DNA of 29,032 nt, from positions 1 to 29,032 of the forward strand of contig JBBRMJ010000013.1 in the NCBI GenBank assembly GCA_038230895.1, read 5' to 3'. Below the pieces are notes generated by a model. The model saw only the letters and a list, made by a program, of their open reading frames with translations, had not been told where the DNA came from and ran no database searches. Source of the stretch: JAJXTN01 sp038230895 (lineage in GTDB: Bacteria; Patescibacteriota; Saccharimonadia; Saccharimonadales; UBA4665). Positions 20,617-27,776 of this stretch are shown in pieces (within the stretch, counting starts at the first letter, position 1; every line of letters begins with the position of its first letter). The position numbers and the translations under genes were made by a program.

Positions 20617-22094
20617 TAGTTAGTATCACTCGTCGGTGCCGGGGTATTGGCTATAGCGACCACTCCAGGCAGCAGAACAGTGAAAGTTGAGCCTTTGCCG
20701 AGGGTACTAGCGGCGGTTACCTTACCGCCATGAGCCTGCACGATGAGTTTGGTGGCGTAGAGACCGATGCCCGTTCCTTCGTAGTTATACTGATAAGTAC
20801 TCGTACCACGATGGAATTTCTGGAAAAGTTTGCCCATTTCCTCAGGGGCGATACCGATGCCGGTGTCATGAACTTTGAGCTGTAGATCAGCACCGACGAT
20901 GCTGACATGCAGGCTGACGAGCCCATCCTTGTCGGTGAATTTGACGGCGTTGTCTAATAGGTTTCGCAACACGCCTCGAACATGGGTACTGGAGACGTTA
21001 ACTACGGCAGTAGGCTGGTCAATCTGCCACTCGAGCCGCAGACCTTTTTGGTCAACAGCAGATTGATACGTCTCCTGGATGCCTTTAAACAGCTCCTCGA
21101 TTGCGGTTGGGCGGGTGGTGAGTGTGGTCTTGCCACTCTCGATGCTGGAGATCGTGAGGATATCTTCGCTAAATGACGCCAAAAGCCGTAACCCATCACC
21201 GATAGCATCCATCATGTGTCGCATGTCTGCGGTTAAGTCCGTACCGCGAATTATTTCCATGTAACCCTCGATTATGGTCAATGGTGTGCGTAAATTGTGG
21301 GAGGTAATCATGATGAATTCATTCTTCATAGTGTCCACTTCTTGCAACTTGAAGATGTCATTCTTGAGATTGGTTGCCATCTGATTGACGCTGCGTGACA
21401 GATCACCAATCTCGTCGTTCCGTTCATTACTGATTTGTCTTGCGTACTCACCGTTACTGATGGCTAAAGATGCTGTACTGACGGCTTCAAGCGGGCGCAG
21501 GAAGAGACGATTAATGAGCCAGTACGTAACGGATGCAGCCAGGAGTAAGCCAAGCAAAGAGAAGATAATTATGATCTCAACTTGGCGTTGGATGGTGGCC
21601 TCTAATTGATCACTGGAAATGACATACACCACGGCGAATTGATGCTGACCATTGGTATCAAAGTACGGCTGAACAATGATGGCATTTGCTCCGTGCGGGT
21701 TTTTAGCATATGAAGGGTTAAATGACGCTGCCGAACTCGCGTTGATGATGTTGTTGTCATTGACATGTACACCATACAGTGACTGACCACTGACAGCTAT
21801 AATGGTCACCGAAGCGATCGTGCTGTTCAGCTTGGTGAACTTATCAATTTCGAGTTGGACGCGTGCGCTGCCAGCCGCTTGGTAGGTACTAAAAGCATCA
21901 CCTATTGGTCGAGTTGCCAGGGCGGCGAACTCGCGCGAATTCTGATTGAGATCAGCGGTCAGACTGCGACGAGCATTGTGGAGGAGTAATGTGGCGATGA
22001 GCGAGAAAATGAGTAGCAACACCAGGCTGATGACCACAATGAAGCGAGCCCGTAAGCCAATTCGAAGCTTGGTTGTTTGTGTACTCTGCGCCAA
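20613..22094 (-). CDS. Membrane sensor histidine kinase with HAMP domain
   Basis: A 493-residue protein: transmembrane helix (about 17-38), extracytoplasmic sensor region (about 40-171, Cache-like in size), second helix (172-194), HAMP linker (195-247), HisKA dimerisation domain with His266 in TSHNLRTPL, and an HATPase domain with N box (LLDNAVKF, 379-386), DTGIGI (410-415) and EGTGIGL (439-445). It autophosphorylates on His266. The start is TTG at 22094, with no closer ATG before the first helix. It follows the oligopeptide-type binding protein gene by 43 nt in the same direction and may sense something delivered by it. No response regulator is adjacent, although two unpaired regulators lie at the right end of the window. 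Confidence 0.92.
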   Translation of the reverse strand: MAQSTQTTKLRIGLRARFIVVISLVLLLIFSLIATLLLHNARRSLTADLNQNSREFAALATRPIGDAFSTYQAAGSARVQLEIDKFTKLNSTIASVTIIAVSGQSLYGVHVNDNNIINASSAASFNPSYAKNPHGANAIIVQPYFDTNGQHQFAVVYVISSDQLEATIQRQVEIIIIFSLLGLLLAASVTYWLINRLFLRPLEAVSTASLAISNGEYARQISNERNDEIGDLSRSVNQMATNLKNDIFKLQEVDTMKNEFIMITSHNLRTPLTIIEGYMEIIRGTDLTADMRHMMDAIGDGLRLLASFSEDILTISSIESGKTTLTTRPTAIEELFKGIQETYQSAVDQKGLRLEWQIDQPTAVVNVSSTHVRGVLRNLLDNAVKFTDKDGLVSLHVSIVGADLQLKVHDTGIGIAPEEMGKLFQKFHRGTSTYQYNYEGTGIGLYATKLIVQAHGGKVTAASTLGKGSTFTVLLPGVVAIANTPAPTSDTNY

Positions 22095-22137
22095 AACGTC
22101 AATATCGTCCTTGTTTAGCTACCCCATCACGGATAGG

Positions 22138-23901
22138 TTATTTTGCGTAGGTGCGCCAGAAGTAGGTTCCGACGGTGGTGGCAATGGTGTCACGGCTGAG
22201 GACAATAGTACTATCGGTAGCCAAGACGTAGGCCTGGCGCTGATAGACAGGGATATCGGCCTGATCATCTTCGACCAATTTACCCATTTGTTGTAGGATA
22301 GCGACGCGTTTGGCGGGATCCAAGGTTTGACCAGCCTGGGTGTTGAGCTTATCAATGGCGGCATTGGTGTAGTTAGCAGAATCGATGAAGTCACTGAGAA
22401 CATCACTGCCATCGACATAGCTGGAGGAGACGACGTTGTAGTACATGTCAGTGCCACCGCCGATTGCAGTTTTAACCAACTTGTGCTGGTCAGCTTCAGG
22501 GTCTAGTGTCACCGTTACACCGATGACTGCCAGTTGTTTTTTGACCTCAGCAGCGAAGGCTTGTGCTGGTGGGAAATAGGTCAACTTGAAGCTAAAGCCA
22601 GTCGGATAGCCAGCAGCAGCCAGGGCCGACTTAGCAGCATCGACTGAATAAACCGGTGCTTTGATGGCTGGATTATAGCCGGGGACACCTTGAGCAACCG
22701 TCTGGTTGGCGATGAGCGAGCCGGTATAGTTTGCAGCCTTAATCAGTGCCTCTTTGTCAAGTGCTTGCGCAATAGCTTGGCGAATCTTTACATTGGCAAA
22801 TGGCGTACCCGACTTAGCTGTGTTGAAGACCAGGTGGCCAACCTGGTAGTCAGCCTGGTCGGTGGTGGCATAGCCATAGGTTGTTTTCAGCGTGCTCGCA
22901 AAGTCAGCATTACCCTGCACTGCCAGTAGTTGGATATGTCGACCAGTTAAGCTGGCAGCTGGCACATCGCTGGCCTGCTGGTAGCCGAGATAGTCGACTT
23001 CGCGGGTATAAACATGGCCACCATGATAGTCATCATATGCAGCTAATTTGATGGCTTCAGGAGTGTCACTCTTAAGCGTGTACGGACCTGTACCATTATT
23101 GGCATCGTTAGCTTTACCTGAAGTTGTATCGTAGATTGAGAGTGCAGTTAATTCATTTGCAAGTAGTGGATCGGGACCCGAAGTGGTGATTTTGACCGTT
23201 AGTGGATCGATTACCTCAACAGTTTTAATAGTAGACGCGAACACTTTGCCAATACTGGTTGGTTGCGCCTGCTCAATACTTGCTTTAACATCACTGGCTA
23301 CCATGGTTTTGCCGGTGTGAAATTTGACGCCAGGATGTAATTTGAACACCCAAGTAGAACTGTCAGGGTTGGTCCAGCTGTCAGCGAGATTGGGCTTGAG
23401 GGTAGAACCATTTTCAAACTTTGTCAGGCCTTCGAAGAGCTGCATATTGATATCTGACTGGAAGTTATCATTATCTATGTCTGGATAGTAGGTGTGTGGT
23501 AGTGGTGAAAAAGCCGCGACCTGGAGGACGGCGATGTCTTTTTTGACGACAGCTTTGCTCTGTTGCACTGCCTTCTGTGGGCGTGTGGCGCTGTAGCCTA
23601 TAGCCGCTAGACCCGCGACGACTACTACAAGTAGTAGCGCCACGAAGACACCCCGTTTGCCGTGCTTCGGGCCTGATGAAACTGTTGGTTGCGGTGATGT
23701 GGTTGGTTCAGCGTCACTCGTCGTTACCATAGGGGACTGCATCGGCATGTCCATGGGTTTGTCGTCAGTAGTGACCGTGATTTCTTCGGCTTGGCTTTCG
23801 GCAACTGGCATTTTTGCCGCTGGCTCACTACTCATACCATCGTTGGCGTTTGCCTCTGGTGTCGTAGTTGTTGGTTTGTCGGGCTGGTTTTGATCGTCCA
23901 T
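22138..23901 (-). CDS. Membrane-anchored extracellular solute-binding protein, family 5 (oligopeptide type)
   Basis: 587 residues from ATG 23901 (MDDQNQPDKPTTTTPEANAN); the longer frame to 24015 runs through a promoter region. A hydrophilic, acidic Thr/Pro-rich N-terminus of about 80 residues precedes one uncleaved membrane helix (84-103), after which the SBP_bac_5 fold starts (YYPDIDNDNFQSDINMQLFEGLTKFENGSTLKPNLADSW). The family delivers peptides, nickel or sugars to Opp/Dpp-type permeases or acts as a receptor. No lipobox is present; anchoring is by the helix. No permease or ATPase genes follow; instead a histidine kinase gene follows after 43 nt, which suggests a sensing role. Confidence 0.88.
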   Translation of the reverse strand: MDDQNQPDKPTTTTPEANANDGMSSEPAAKMPVAESQAEEITVTTDDKPMDMPMQSPMVTTSDAEPTTSPQPTVSSGPKHGKRGVFVALLLVVVVAGLAAIGYSATRPQKAVQQSKAVVKKDIAVLQVAAFSPLPHTYYPDIDNDNFQSDINMQLFEGLTKFENGSTLKPNLADSWTNPDSSTWVFKLHPGVKFHTGKTMVASDVKASIEQAQPTSIGKVFASTIKTVEVIDPLTVKITTSGPDPLLANELTALSIYDTTSGKANDANNGTGPYTLKSDTPEAIKLAAYDDYHGGHVYTREVDYLGYQQASDVPAASLTGRHIQLLAVQGNADFASTLKTTYGYATTDQADYQVGHLVFNTAKSGTPFANVKIRQAIAQALDKEALIKAANYTGSLIANQTVAQGVPGYNPAIKAPVYSVDAAKSALAAAGYPTGFSFKLTYFPPAQAFAAEVKKQLAVIGVTVTLDPEADQHKLVKTAIGGGTDMYYNVVSSSYVDGSDVLSDFIDSANYTNAAIDKLNTQAGQTLDPAKRVAILQQMGKLVEDDQADIPVYQRQAYVLATDSTIVLSRDTIATTVGTYFWRTYAK

Positions 23902-23925
23902 AATTAAGCTATTAAACTCCTTATG

Positions 23926-23953
23926 CTTATACGATACACTCTTTTGTTGTAAA
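23926..23953 (-). promoter_or_regulatory. Promoter of the binding protein/histidine kinase operon
   Basis: Minus strand TTTACA (23953-23948), 16-bp spacer, TATAAG (23931-23926). A leader of about 17-24 nt would result. A second possible box, TTTAAT, lies 9 nt before the ATG, so the true start is uncertain. Confidence 0.4.
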
Positions 23954-24034
23954 TCTGAATTCTTCGGTCTCTGGTCACCCGACATTATTAACATACAGCA
24001 CTTGAATCTACACATCTAGTAGTGGAAAAGAGAC

Positions 24035-24063
24035 TTGACATAATGCTTATACTTTGCTATAAT
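24035..24063 (+). promoter_or_regulatory. Perfect consensus promoter upstream of the P-loop kinase gene
   Basis: TTGACA (24035-24040), exactly 17 bp, TATAAT (24058-24063). It is the only fully consensus promoter I see in the window, and it leads to an unusually long leader of about 110 nt. Confidence 0.8.
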
Positions 24064-24169
24064 AGACATCAATACGGTAGTCCGACTCTCTTACGAGCAA
24101 CTGCACCCCTCTTAATAAATGCAATATCAATTCAATCGAACGTATTAAACAAATCTAACTAATAATAAT

Positions 24170-24174
24170 GGAGG
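24170..24174 (+). promoter_or_regulatory. Shine-Dalgarno sequence of the P-loop kinase gene
   Basis: GGAGG, 7 nt before the ATG at 24182. It confirms the start and that this gene is leadered. Confidence 0.8.
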
Positions 24175-24181
24175 CTCAACT

Positions 24182-24733
24182 ATGAAGCCTAAACTAATAC
24201 TATTAAACGGTAACCCAGGGATGGGTAAAACTACCCTGGCCAAGCGTTATGTGGACGAACATCCCATGACGCTGAACCTCGACATCGATCAATTATGGAT
24301 CATGATGGGCCAGTGGCAAGCCAGTCGTCCGCATTCTGATGTGCAGAAGCTAAAATACGCCTATGCCATCGCTGACATGCATTTGGCCGATGGCTATGAT
24401 GTTATCGCGCCGGATATGATCCAGACGGTGGAACAGTACGAGGCGTTTGAGCGAATAGCTCGCGCCAATCACGCAGTTTTTAAAGAAGTTGTGCTACTAA
24501 CTAGTCCAGACGATGCGGTAGAGCGCTGCAAGACGAGAGCCCGTGGCATGGGCTACGCCGACGGTTTTCGGCCTGGGGGTGTGCTCGACACCAGCGGCCG
24601 TGAAAAACAACTCCTGAGCATGTATGAAAACGTGCTGTCGGTGATTGCTGGGCGACCACATGTTATACGGATCGAATCAATCGAGCACGATATAGACGGC
24701 ACCTACCAAAAGCTGCTGCTTGCAGTTAGCTAG
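24182..24733 (+). CDS. P-loop kinase / AAA_33-type ATPase (zeta-toxin/gluconokinase-like fold)
   Basis: A 183-residue protein beginning with beta strand KLILLNG and Walker A GNPGMGKTTLA (10-20), an LDIDQLW motif (34-40) where small kinases of this fold keep a catalytic Asp, and an Arg-rich lid RCKTRARGMG (about 115-124). These features place it among small-molecule or RNA/peptidoglycan-precursor kinases of the AAA_33/zeta-toxin/gluconate-kinase group. The substrate cannot be assigned, and no antitoxin gene adjoins. It has a perfect consensus promoter, a leader of about 110 nt and a good Shine-Dalgarno sequence. This is a set-up distinct from its leaderless neighbours and suggests strong or post-transcriptionally regulated expression. 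Confidence 0.75.
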   Translation: MKPKLILLNGNPGMGKTTLAKRYVDEHPMTLNLDIDQLWIMMGQWQASRPHSDVQKLKYAYAIADMHLADGYDVIAPDMIQTVEQYEAFERIARANHAVFKEVVLLTSPDDAVERCKTRARGMGYADGFRPGGVLDTSGREKQLLSMYENVLSVIAGRPHVIRIESIEHDIDGTYQKLLLAVS

Positions 24734-24751
24734 AAATCACCCAGGATTAGC

Positions 24752-24769
24752 TCAGCTTCCGTAAGCTGA
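24752..24769. repeat. Hairpin between the kinase and metallopeptidase genes
   Basis: TCAGCTT-CCGT-AAGCTGA, perfect 7-bp stem, 18 nt after the kinase stop. No T tract follows, so termination is uncertain; it lies just upstream of the metallopeptidase -10 box. Confidence 0.45.
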
Positions 24770-24792
24770 TGACCAGATGAGAGCGGTTGCTG

Positions 24793-24798
24793 TATGAT
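24793..24798 (+). promoter_or_regulatory. -10 box of the metallopeptidase gene (leaderless, decides the start)
   Basis: TATGAT, GTTGAT, ATG at 24805. The 6-nt spacing excludes the in-frame ATG at 24787, which is upstream of the box. Confidence 0.5.
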
Positions 24799-24804
24799 GT
24801 TGAT

Positions 24805-25797
24805 ATGAAAAGATTTAGCAGCAGAAAAAAGCTACTTTTCGGTGTCATACTACTGCTGTTTGTTGGCTTTGCACTGCTTGCGGTACCGAGAATTAATGGC
24901 TCCGAAAACTGTACATCCGTTGAACAGTATGACGTCGTGCATGACGAATGTTACTTTATTTGCGACACCGACCAGCAGTGTACAGCTCTCAGCAAGCAAG
25001 TCGACGACGAGCTCAGCACGGCATTTGCAGCATCCACCACCAAACCGGCAGCCACGAAGCCTGCGGCGTCTAAACCGGTCACGAACGGGACACTATATAC
25101 GGCGGCATCAACTGGCAGTGAAACGCGTGGCACTGTGTACACCGTCCAGGCTGATGGGAGCTTGAGGCCGACGCCAAATACGCAGCATCAGCAATTGTGG
25201 CAGCTCGTGAACGCACTCATCGGTACTAAGGCAGTAAAAAAGCGCCTCATCAGCTTTGAAATCTTTGATGATAAACAGAATGACACAGCGGCCTCAGTCT
25301 GGCGCAGTGATAATCCTGCAACATGGCATATGAATATTAATGCCGCTTTTGCCAATGACGATAAGAAGGATTTGATTCGTACCATCATCCATGAGTACGG
25401 CCATGTTATCACCTTATCCGATAACCAGGTCGGTGGTATCACTGGTGCTTGTCCACGAATCCAACTTGATGAGGGCTGTGGTCAGGCCGGCTCATATATC
25501 AACAATTTTTATACTGTATTCTGGAAGGATTATGGCTTTGCTGCCAATGAAGTCGGCTCCATTTCGCAAGCTCAAGCCAGTGAGTTGTATAGCAACGAGC
25601 CGCAGTCCTTTGTTAGCGAATACGCCAGTACCAATATAGCCGAGGACATTGCCGAAAGCTTCGCTGATTTCGTCACGAAGTCTAAGCCAAATGGCAAAGA
25701 CATCAAAGATCAAAAAGTACAATCATTCTATCAGTACCCTGCCCTGGTCACCATGCGTGAGCAGATCCGAACCGCCTCATCGAAAATCGTTTTATAA
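24805..25797 (+). CDS. Membrane-anchored HExxH zinc metallopeptidase
   Basis: 330 residues from ATG 24805. A basic start (MKRFSSRKK) leads into a membrane helix (about 9-27), then an outward-facing region with four closely spaced cysteines (36, 49, 53, 59), a Thr/Ala/Lys/Pro linker (about 75-93) and the catalytic domain. HEYGH at 196-200 is the zinc site with catalytic Glu197; Glu280 or Glu284 in NIAEDIAESFADF is the likely third ligand, as in gluzincins. The C-x3-C cysteine spacing recalls the modules of the surface protein at 248-1585. Possible role in processing surface proteins or host/peptide material. No family name recognised. It converges on the ribbon-helix-helix gene. Confidence 0.82.
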   Translation: MKRFSSRKKLLFGVILLLFVGFALLAVPRINGSENCTSVEQYDVVHDECYFICDTDQQCTALSKQVDDELSTAFAASTTKPAATKPAASKPVTNGTLYTAASTGSETRGTVYTVQADGSLRPTPNTQHQQLWQLVNALIGTKAVKKRLISFEIFDDKQNDTAASVWRSDNPATWHMNINAAFANDDKKDLIRTIIHEYGHVITLSDNQVGGITGACPRIQLDEGCGQAGSYINNFYTVFWKDYGFAANEVGSISQAQASELYSNEPQSFVSEYASTNIAEDIAESFADFVTKSKPNGKDIKDQKVQSFYQYPALVTMREQIRTASSKIVL

Positions 25798-25862
25798 AGA
25801 GTCCATAGTATGTCGATATGTTGAGAAGTAGAACGAGCGAACAATGGTTCGGCATGTATCCC

Positions 25863-26273
25863 CTATGGAGATGTGGTCATGACACGTTCTATGGCGTGAT
25901 CAATAAGTTCGGGTAATGCGCTTTCGGAGAGTCGCTGAATCAAATAGCCATTCAATGCGGCCCGAATGTGAACGACAGGTGCCACCGCATACGTTGCTGC
26001 TAATCCGCCAAGTAACCGGAGCTCCTCTATCGGTATACCGACACTCACGGCTCTCAGTGGTTCGGTTCGGTCTACGGGCGTTACCTGACGTAGCTGGAAT
26101 CGCTTATCGGCTTCGGGAGGCTGTTCGAGGTAGGTTGTTACCGCGCGTCTCATCTGGTCTCCCATCGCTCGAGATTCGTCAACGAGCGCAAGCCCAGTCA
26201 ACTGATCTATCCATGTTTCTTTCAGCCGAATGGTTATTGGTGTGAGGGACTGTTGGGCTTCATGCTCTACCAT
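25863..26273 (-). CDS. Ribbon-helix-helix (CopG/MetJ-like) DNA-binding protein, possibly with duplicated domain
   Basis: A 136-residue protein. Residues 10-51 (TPITIRLKETWIDQLTGLAL, then ..MRRAVTTYLEQ) have the beta-strand / helix / helix pattern of ribbon-helix-helix repressors. Residues 75-113 (AVSVGIPIEELRLLGGLAAT, then ..VHIRAALNGYLIQ) repeat that pattern, so one chain may hold two copies and act as a pseudo-dimer. By family it would bind operator DNA through the strand. The -10 box (TATTGT) is 6 nt before the ATG and overlaps a dyad (26282-26301) that looks like a self-regulation site. There is no toxin gene adjacent. A transcription factor role is well supported; targets unknown. Confidence 0.65.
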   Translation of the reverse strand: MVEHEAQQSLTPITIRLKETWIDQLTGLALVDESRAMGDQMRRAVTTYLEQPPEADKRFQLRQVTPVDRTEPLRAVSVGIPIEELRLLGGLAATYAVAPVVHIRAALNGYLIQRLSESALPELIDHAIERVMTTSP

Positions 26274-26279
26274 AATATT

Positions 26280-26301
26280 ACAATATCACAAAAGTGACAT
26301 T
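26280..26301 (-). promoter_or_regulatory. Leaderless promoter with overlapping operator-like dyad of the ribbon-helix-helix gene
   Basis: Minus-strand -10 box TATTGT (26285-26280), 6 nt before the ATG. It overlaps an inverted repeat AATATCAC-AAAA-GTGACATT (26282-26301, 15 of 16 arm bases symmetric). Binding there would block RNA polymerase, which suggests autorepression. Confidence 0.5.
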
Positions 26302-26337
26302 TGTATTGGATTTATGCCCGCTCTTTTAATTGACATA

Positions 26338-26353
26338 CTTCGCAAAAGCGGAG
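26338..26353. terminator. Possible hairpin after the FMN-type oxidase gene
   Basis: CTTCGC-AAAA-GCGGAG with one G-T pair, 10 nt after the stop at 26363 on the minus strand. No direct T tract, so weak support. Confidence 0.25.
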
Positions 26354-26362
26354 TTGCGGGAT

Positions 26363-26845
26363 TTAGTGTGGTTTGGGGATAATTTGATCGATGTAGTTAC
26401 CGTGTGCTTCGATACGATGCTTGCCGTAATCAGCGTATTGCATATGCGAAGGTGTGAGTTGTAGCGGCATGTAATTACCCTCGTGGACCTTATCAACTGG
26501 TGGTGCCCATTGGTAATCGCCTTCGGGGCGCATAGCAGCGAATTTATCGAAGAACACATCCATATATTTGGATATCGGCATGGTCGAGATGGTACCTGAC
26601 AGCTGAACGGTAATCTGTGCCTCGCTATCCGCGACGGTGAGTGCGGCAAAGGGCTGAGCCTCAATGTTCTTGTATTTCAGCGTACCCATGCGGGTAACAA
26701 AATAGATGTTTAGGTCATCGTCCGTCACGTAATAGATCGCCGCGCCCCAGACTGAGCCTGCACCGCCAGCGGTAGACAGGATACCCATGGGGTGTTTCTT
26801 GAGAAATAAATGAACGCGCTCATACTCGGGTGTATTCTTATTCAT
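26363..26845 (-). CDS. Pyridoxamine 5'-phosphate oxidase-family (FMN-binding split-barrel) protein
   Basis: A 160-residue protein with the split-barrel pattern: helical start (YERVHLFLKKHPMGILSTAG), strands WGAAIYYVTDDDLNIYFVTRMGTLKYKNIEAQPFAALTVAD (about 33-77), then ITVQLSGTISTM. This arrangement, with T..K-x-K-N-I, is typical of small flavin- or F420-binding oxidoreductases of the PNPOx-like superfamily. The ligand and reaction cannot be told from sequence. An extended -10 box (TGT-TATTAT) lies 6 nt before the ATG, giving a leaderless message. Single gene between the PH-domain and ribbon-helix-helix genes, all on the minus strand with separate promoters. Confidence 0.75.
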   Translation of the reverse strand: MNKNTPEYERVHLFLKKHPMGILSTAGGAGSVWGAAIYYVTDDDLNIYFVTRMGTLKYKNIEAQPFAALTVADSEAQITVQLSGTISTMPISKYMDVFFDKFAAMRPEGDYQWAPPVDKVHEGNYMPLQLTPSHMQYADYGKHRIEAHGNYIDQIIPKPH

Positions 26846-26851
26846 AACTTC

Positions 26852-26857
26852 ATAATA
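26852..26857 (-). promoter_or_regulatory. Extended -10 promoter of the FMN-type oxidase gene (leaderless)
   Basis: TGT + TATTAT on the minus strand, then GAAGTT and the ATG at 26845 (6-nt gap). Confidence 0.5.
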
Positions 26858-26871
26858 ACACTACTCGACGG

Positions 26872-27273
26872 TTATGCTGACTTCGATTCGATGGCCGACA
26901 CAAACATTAGCGCGCACTTTTTATTGAATGTTCTGACACGGATATCACCGAGTCGAGTGTGCAGCGACACCGTTCCCATGATACCCGCCCAACTAAAATC
27001 TACGCCACTGATGGCTTTATACGTAAAATCGTCATGCTGTAGAAACAGCGGTTTCTTATTAATGAGCAGTACCCTTTGATTGGTTGCCACCAGTACACCG
27101 CGACTCACGATGTTATTTTTCTCTTGCTTGTATCTGCCATACACAACACCAAGCAACTTTTCATTGTCGCTAAGACAGTTCGCAATCGCCTTTGTTTCCG
27201 GCAAAAGCAAATCATACTTCATTGCACCGAGTGCGCGTAGCGTCGCAATGAGGGCATCATCAGGGTTTACCAT
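26872..27273 (-). CDS. Bacterial PH-domain protein
   Basis: A 133-residue protein. After a helical lead (about 1-38), residues 39-130 show the beta-rich pattern of bacterial PH domains: EKLLGVVYGRYKQEKNN, VLVATNQRVLLINK, FTYKAISGVDFSWAGIMGTV, DIRVRTFNKKCALMFVSAI. The phrase 'GVLVATNQRVLLI' followed by a conserved Gly is characteristic of YokE/YdaB-like PH domains found in stress or phage-related proteins. It is cytoplasmic and has no membrane helix. The start ATG has TATGCT 9 nt upstream. Function of this family is mostly unknown. It lies between the response regulators and the FMN-type oxidase, transcribed in the same direction. Confidence 0.6.
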   Translation of the reverse strand: MVNPDDALIATLRALGAMKYDLLLPETKAIANCLSDNEKLLGVVYGRYKQEKNNIVSRGVLVATNQRVLLINKKPLFLQHDDFTYKAISGVDFSWAGIMGTVSLHTRLGDIRVRTFNKKCALMFVSAIESKSA

Positions 27274-27282
27274 CGTATGTTA

Positions 27283-27288
27283 AGCATA
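27283..27288 (-). promoter_or_regulatory. -10 box of the PH-domain gene
   Basis: TATGCT on the minus strand, 9 nt before the ATG at 27273. No -35 element recognised. Confidence 0.35.
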
Positions 27289-27305
27289 TCAAAAAAGAGT
27301 ATTTA

Positions 27306-27692
27306 TCACTTGCTCGGTAGGCTGAGGTCGAGGACGATGGCCTGCAGTTCGGAGATGTTAAATGGCTTGCCGAGTACATGGAAGGCACCGATCCCTTTGT
27401 TCTCGGCCGTGAAAATATTGTCGAGAGTATCATCTGCGGTAAGCATAATTACCTCGGTCGTAGTAAAGCGCTTATCTTCACGTACCACATCCATAAAGTC
27501 AAAACCACTCTGATCAGGCATGTGTAAATCTAAGATAACAATATCGGGATTGATGGCGTTCATCTGTATGATTGCCGAAGCTACATCGGGACTTTCGGTG
27601 ATATCAAAGGCGACGAAGTCTTGCTCTTCGATGGCCAAACGTATGGCGTCTCTGATGCTGGCGTTATCGTCGACGATTAATAATTTTTTCAT
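27306..27692 (-). CDS. Single-domain response regulator (CheY-like receiver)
   Basis: I choose ATG 27692 (128 residues, MKKLLIVDDNASIRD), which matches the usual first strand of receivers; an ATG 7 codons upstream (27713) sits within a TATGAT box and is less likely. Receiver residues: Asp8-Asp9, phosphoacceptor Asp55 in VILDLHMPD, Thr85 and Lys109-Pro110. No output domain, so it must act through protein partners or in a phosphorelay. Third gene of the kinase/receiver cluster, about 84 nt after the second regulator, possibly with its own promoter. Confidence 0.85.
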   Translation of the reverse strand: MKKLLIVDDNASIRDAIRLAIEEQDFVAFDITESPDVASAIIQMNAINPDIVILDLHMPDQSGFDFMDVVREDKRFTTTEVIMLTADDTLDNIFTAENKGIGAFHVLGKPFNISELQAIVLDLSLPSK

Positions 27693-27735
27693 TGGCTTTG
27701 TTTTTAATATCATAGTAATTCCATAGTCTCAGTAT

Positions 27736-27753
27736 AGAGCAGTACAATGCTCT
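27736..27753. repeat. 6-bp inverted repeat upstream of the receiver gene
   Basis: AGAGCA-GTACAA-TGCTCT, located between the two receiver genes and next to TATACT on the minus strand. Could be an operator or hairpin; low support. Confidence 0.3.
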
Positions 27754-27776
27754 GCCATGTTTTTTGATAGCCAAGA

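Noticed and set aside
24119..24148. Nine-codon upstream ORF in the leader of the P-loop kinase gene
   Set aside because: No Shine-Dalgarno sequence before its ATG and no amino-acid bias typical of an attenuator peptide; cannot be supported.
24182..24733. Toxin-antitoxin system built on a zeta-toxin-like kinase
   Set aside because: No small antitoxin gene lies next to it, and the motif match is to the general kinase fold only.
25801..25878. Inverted TCCATAG/CTATGGA copies between the metallopeptidase and ribbon-helix-helix genes
   Set aside because: 7-bp arms more than 50 bp apart, one inside the coding end; this can arise by chance and lacks a T tract.
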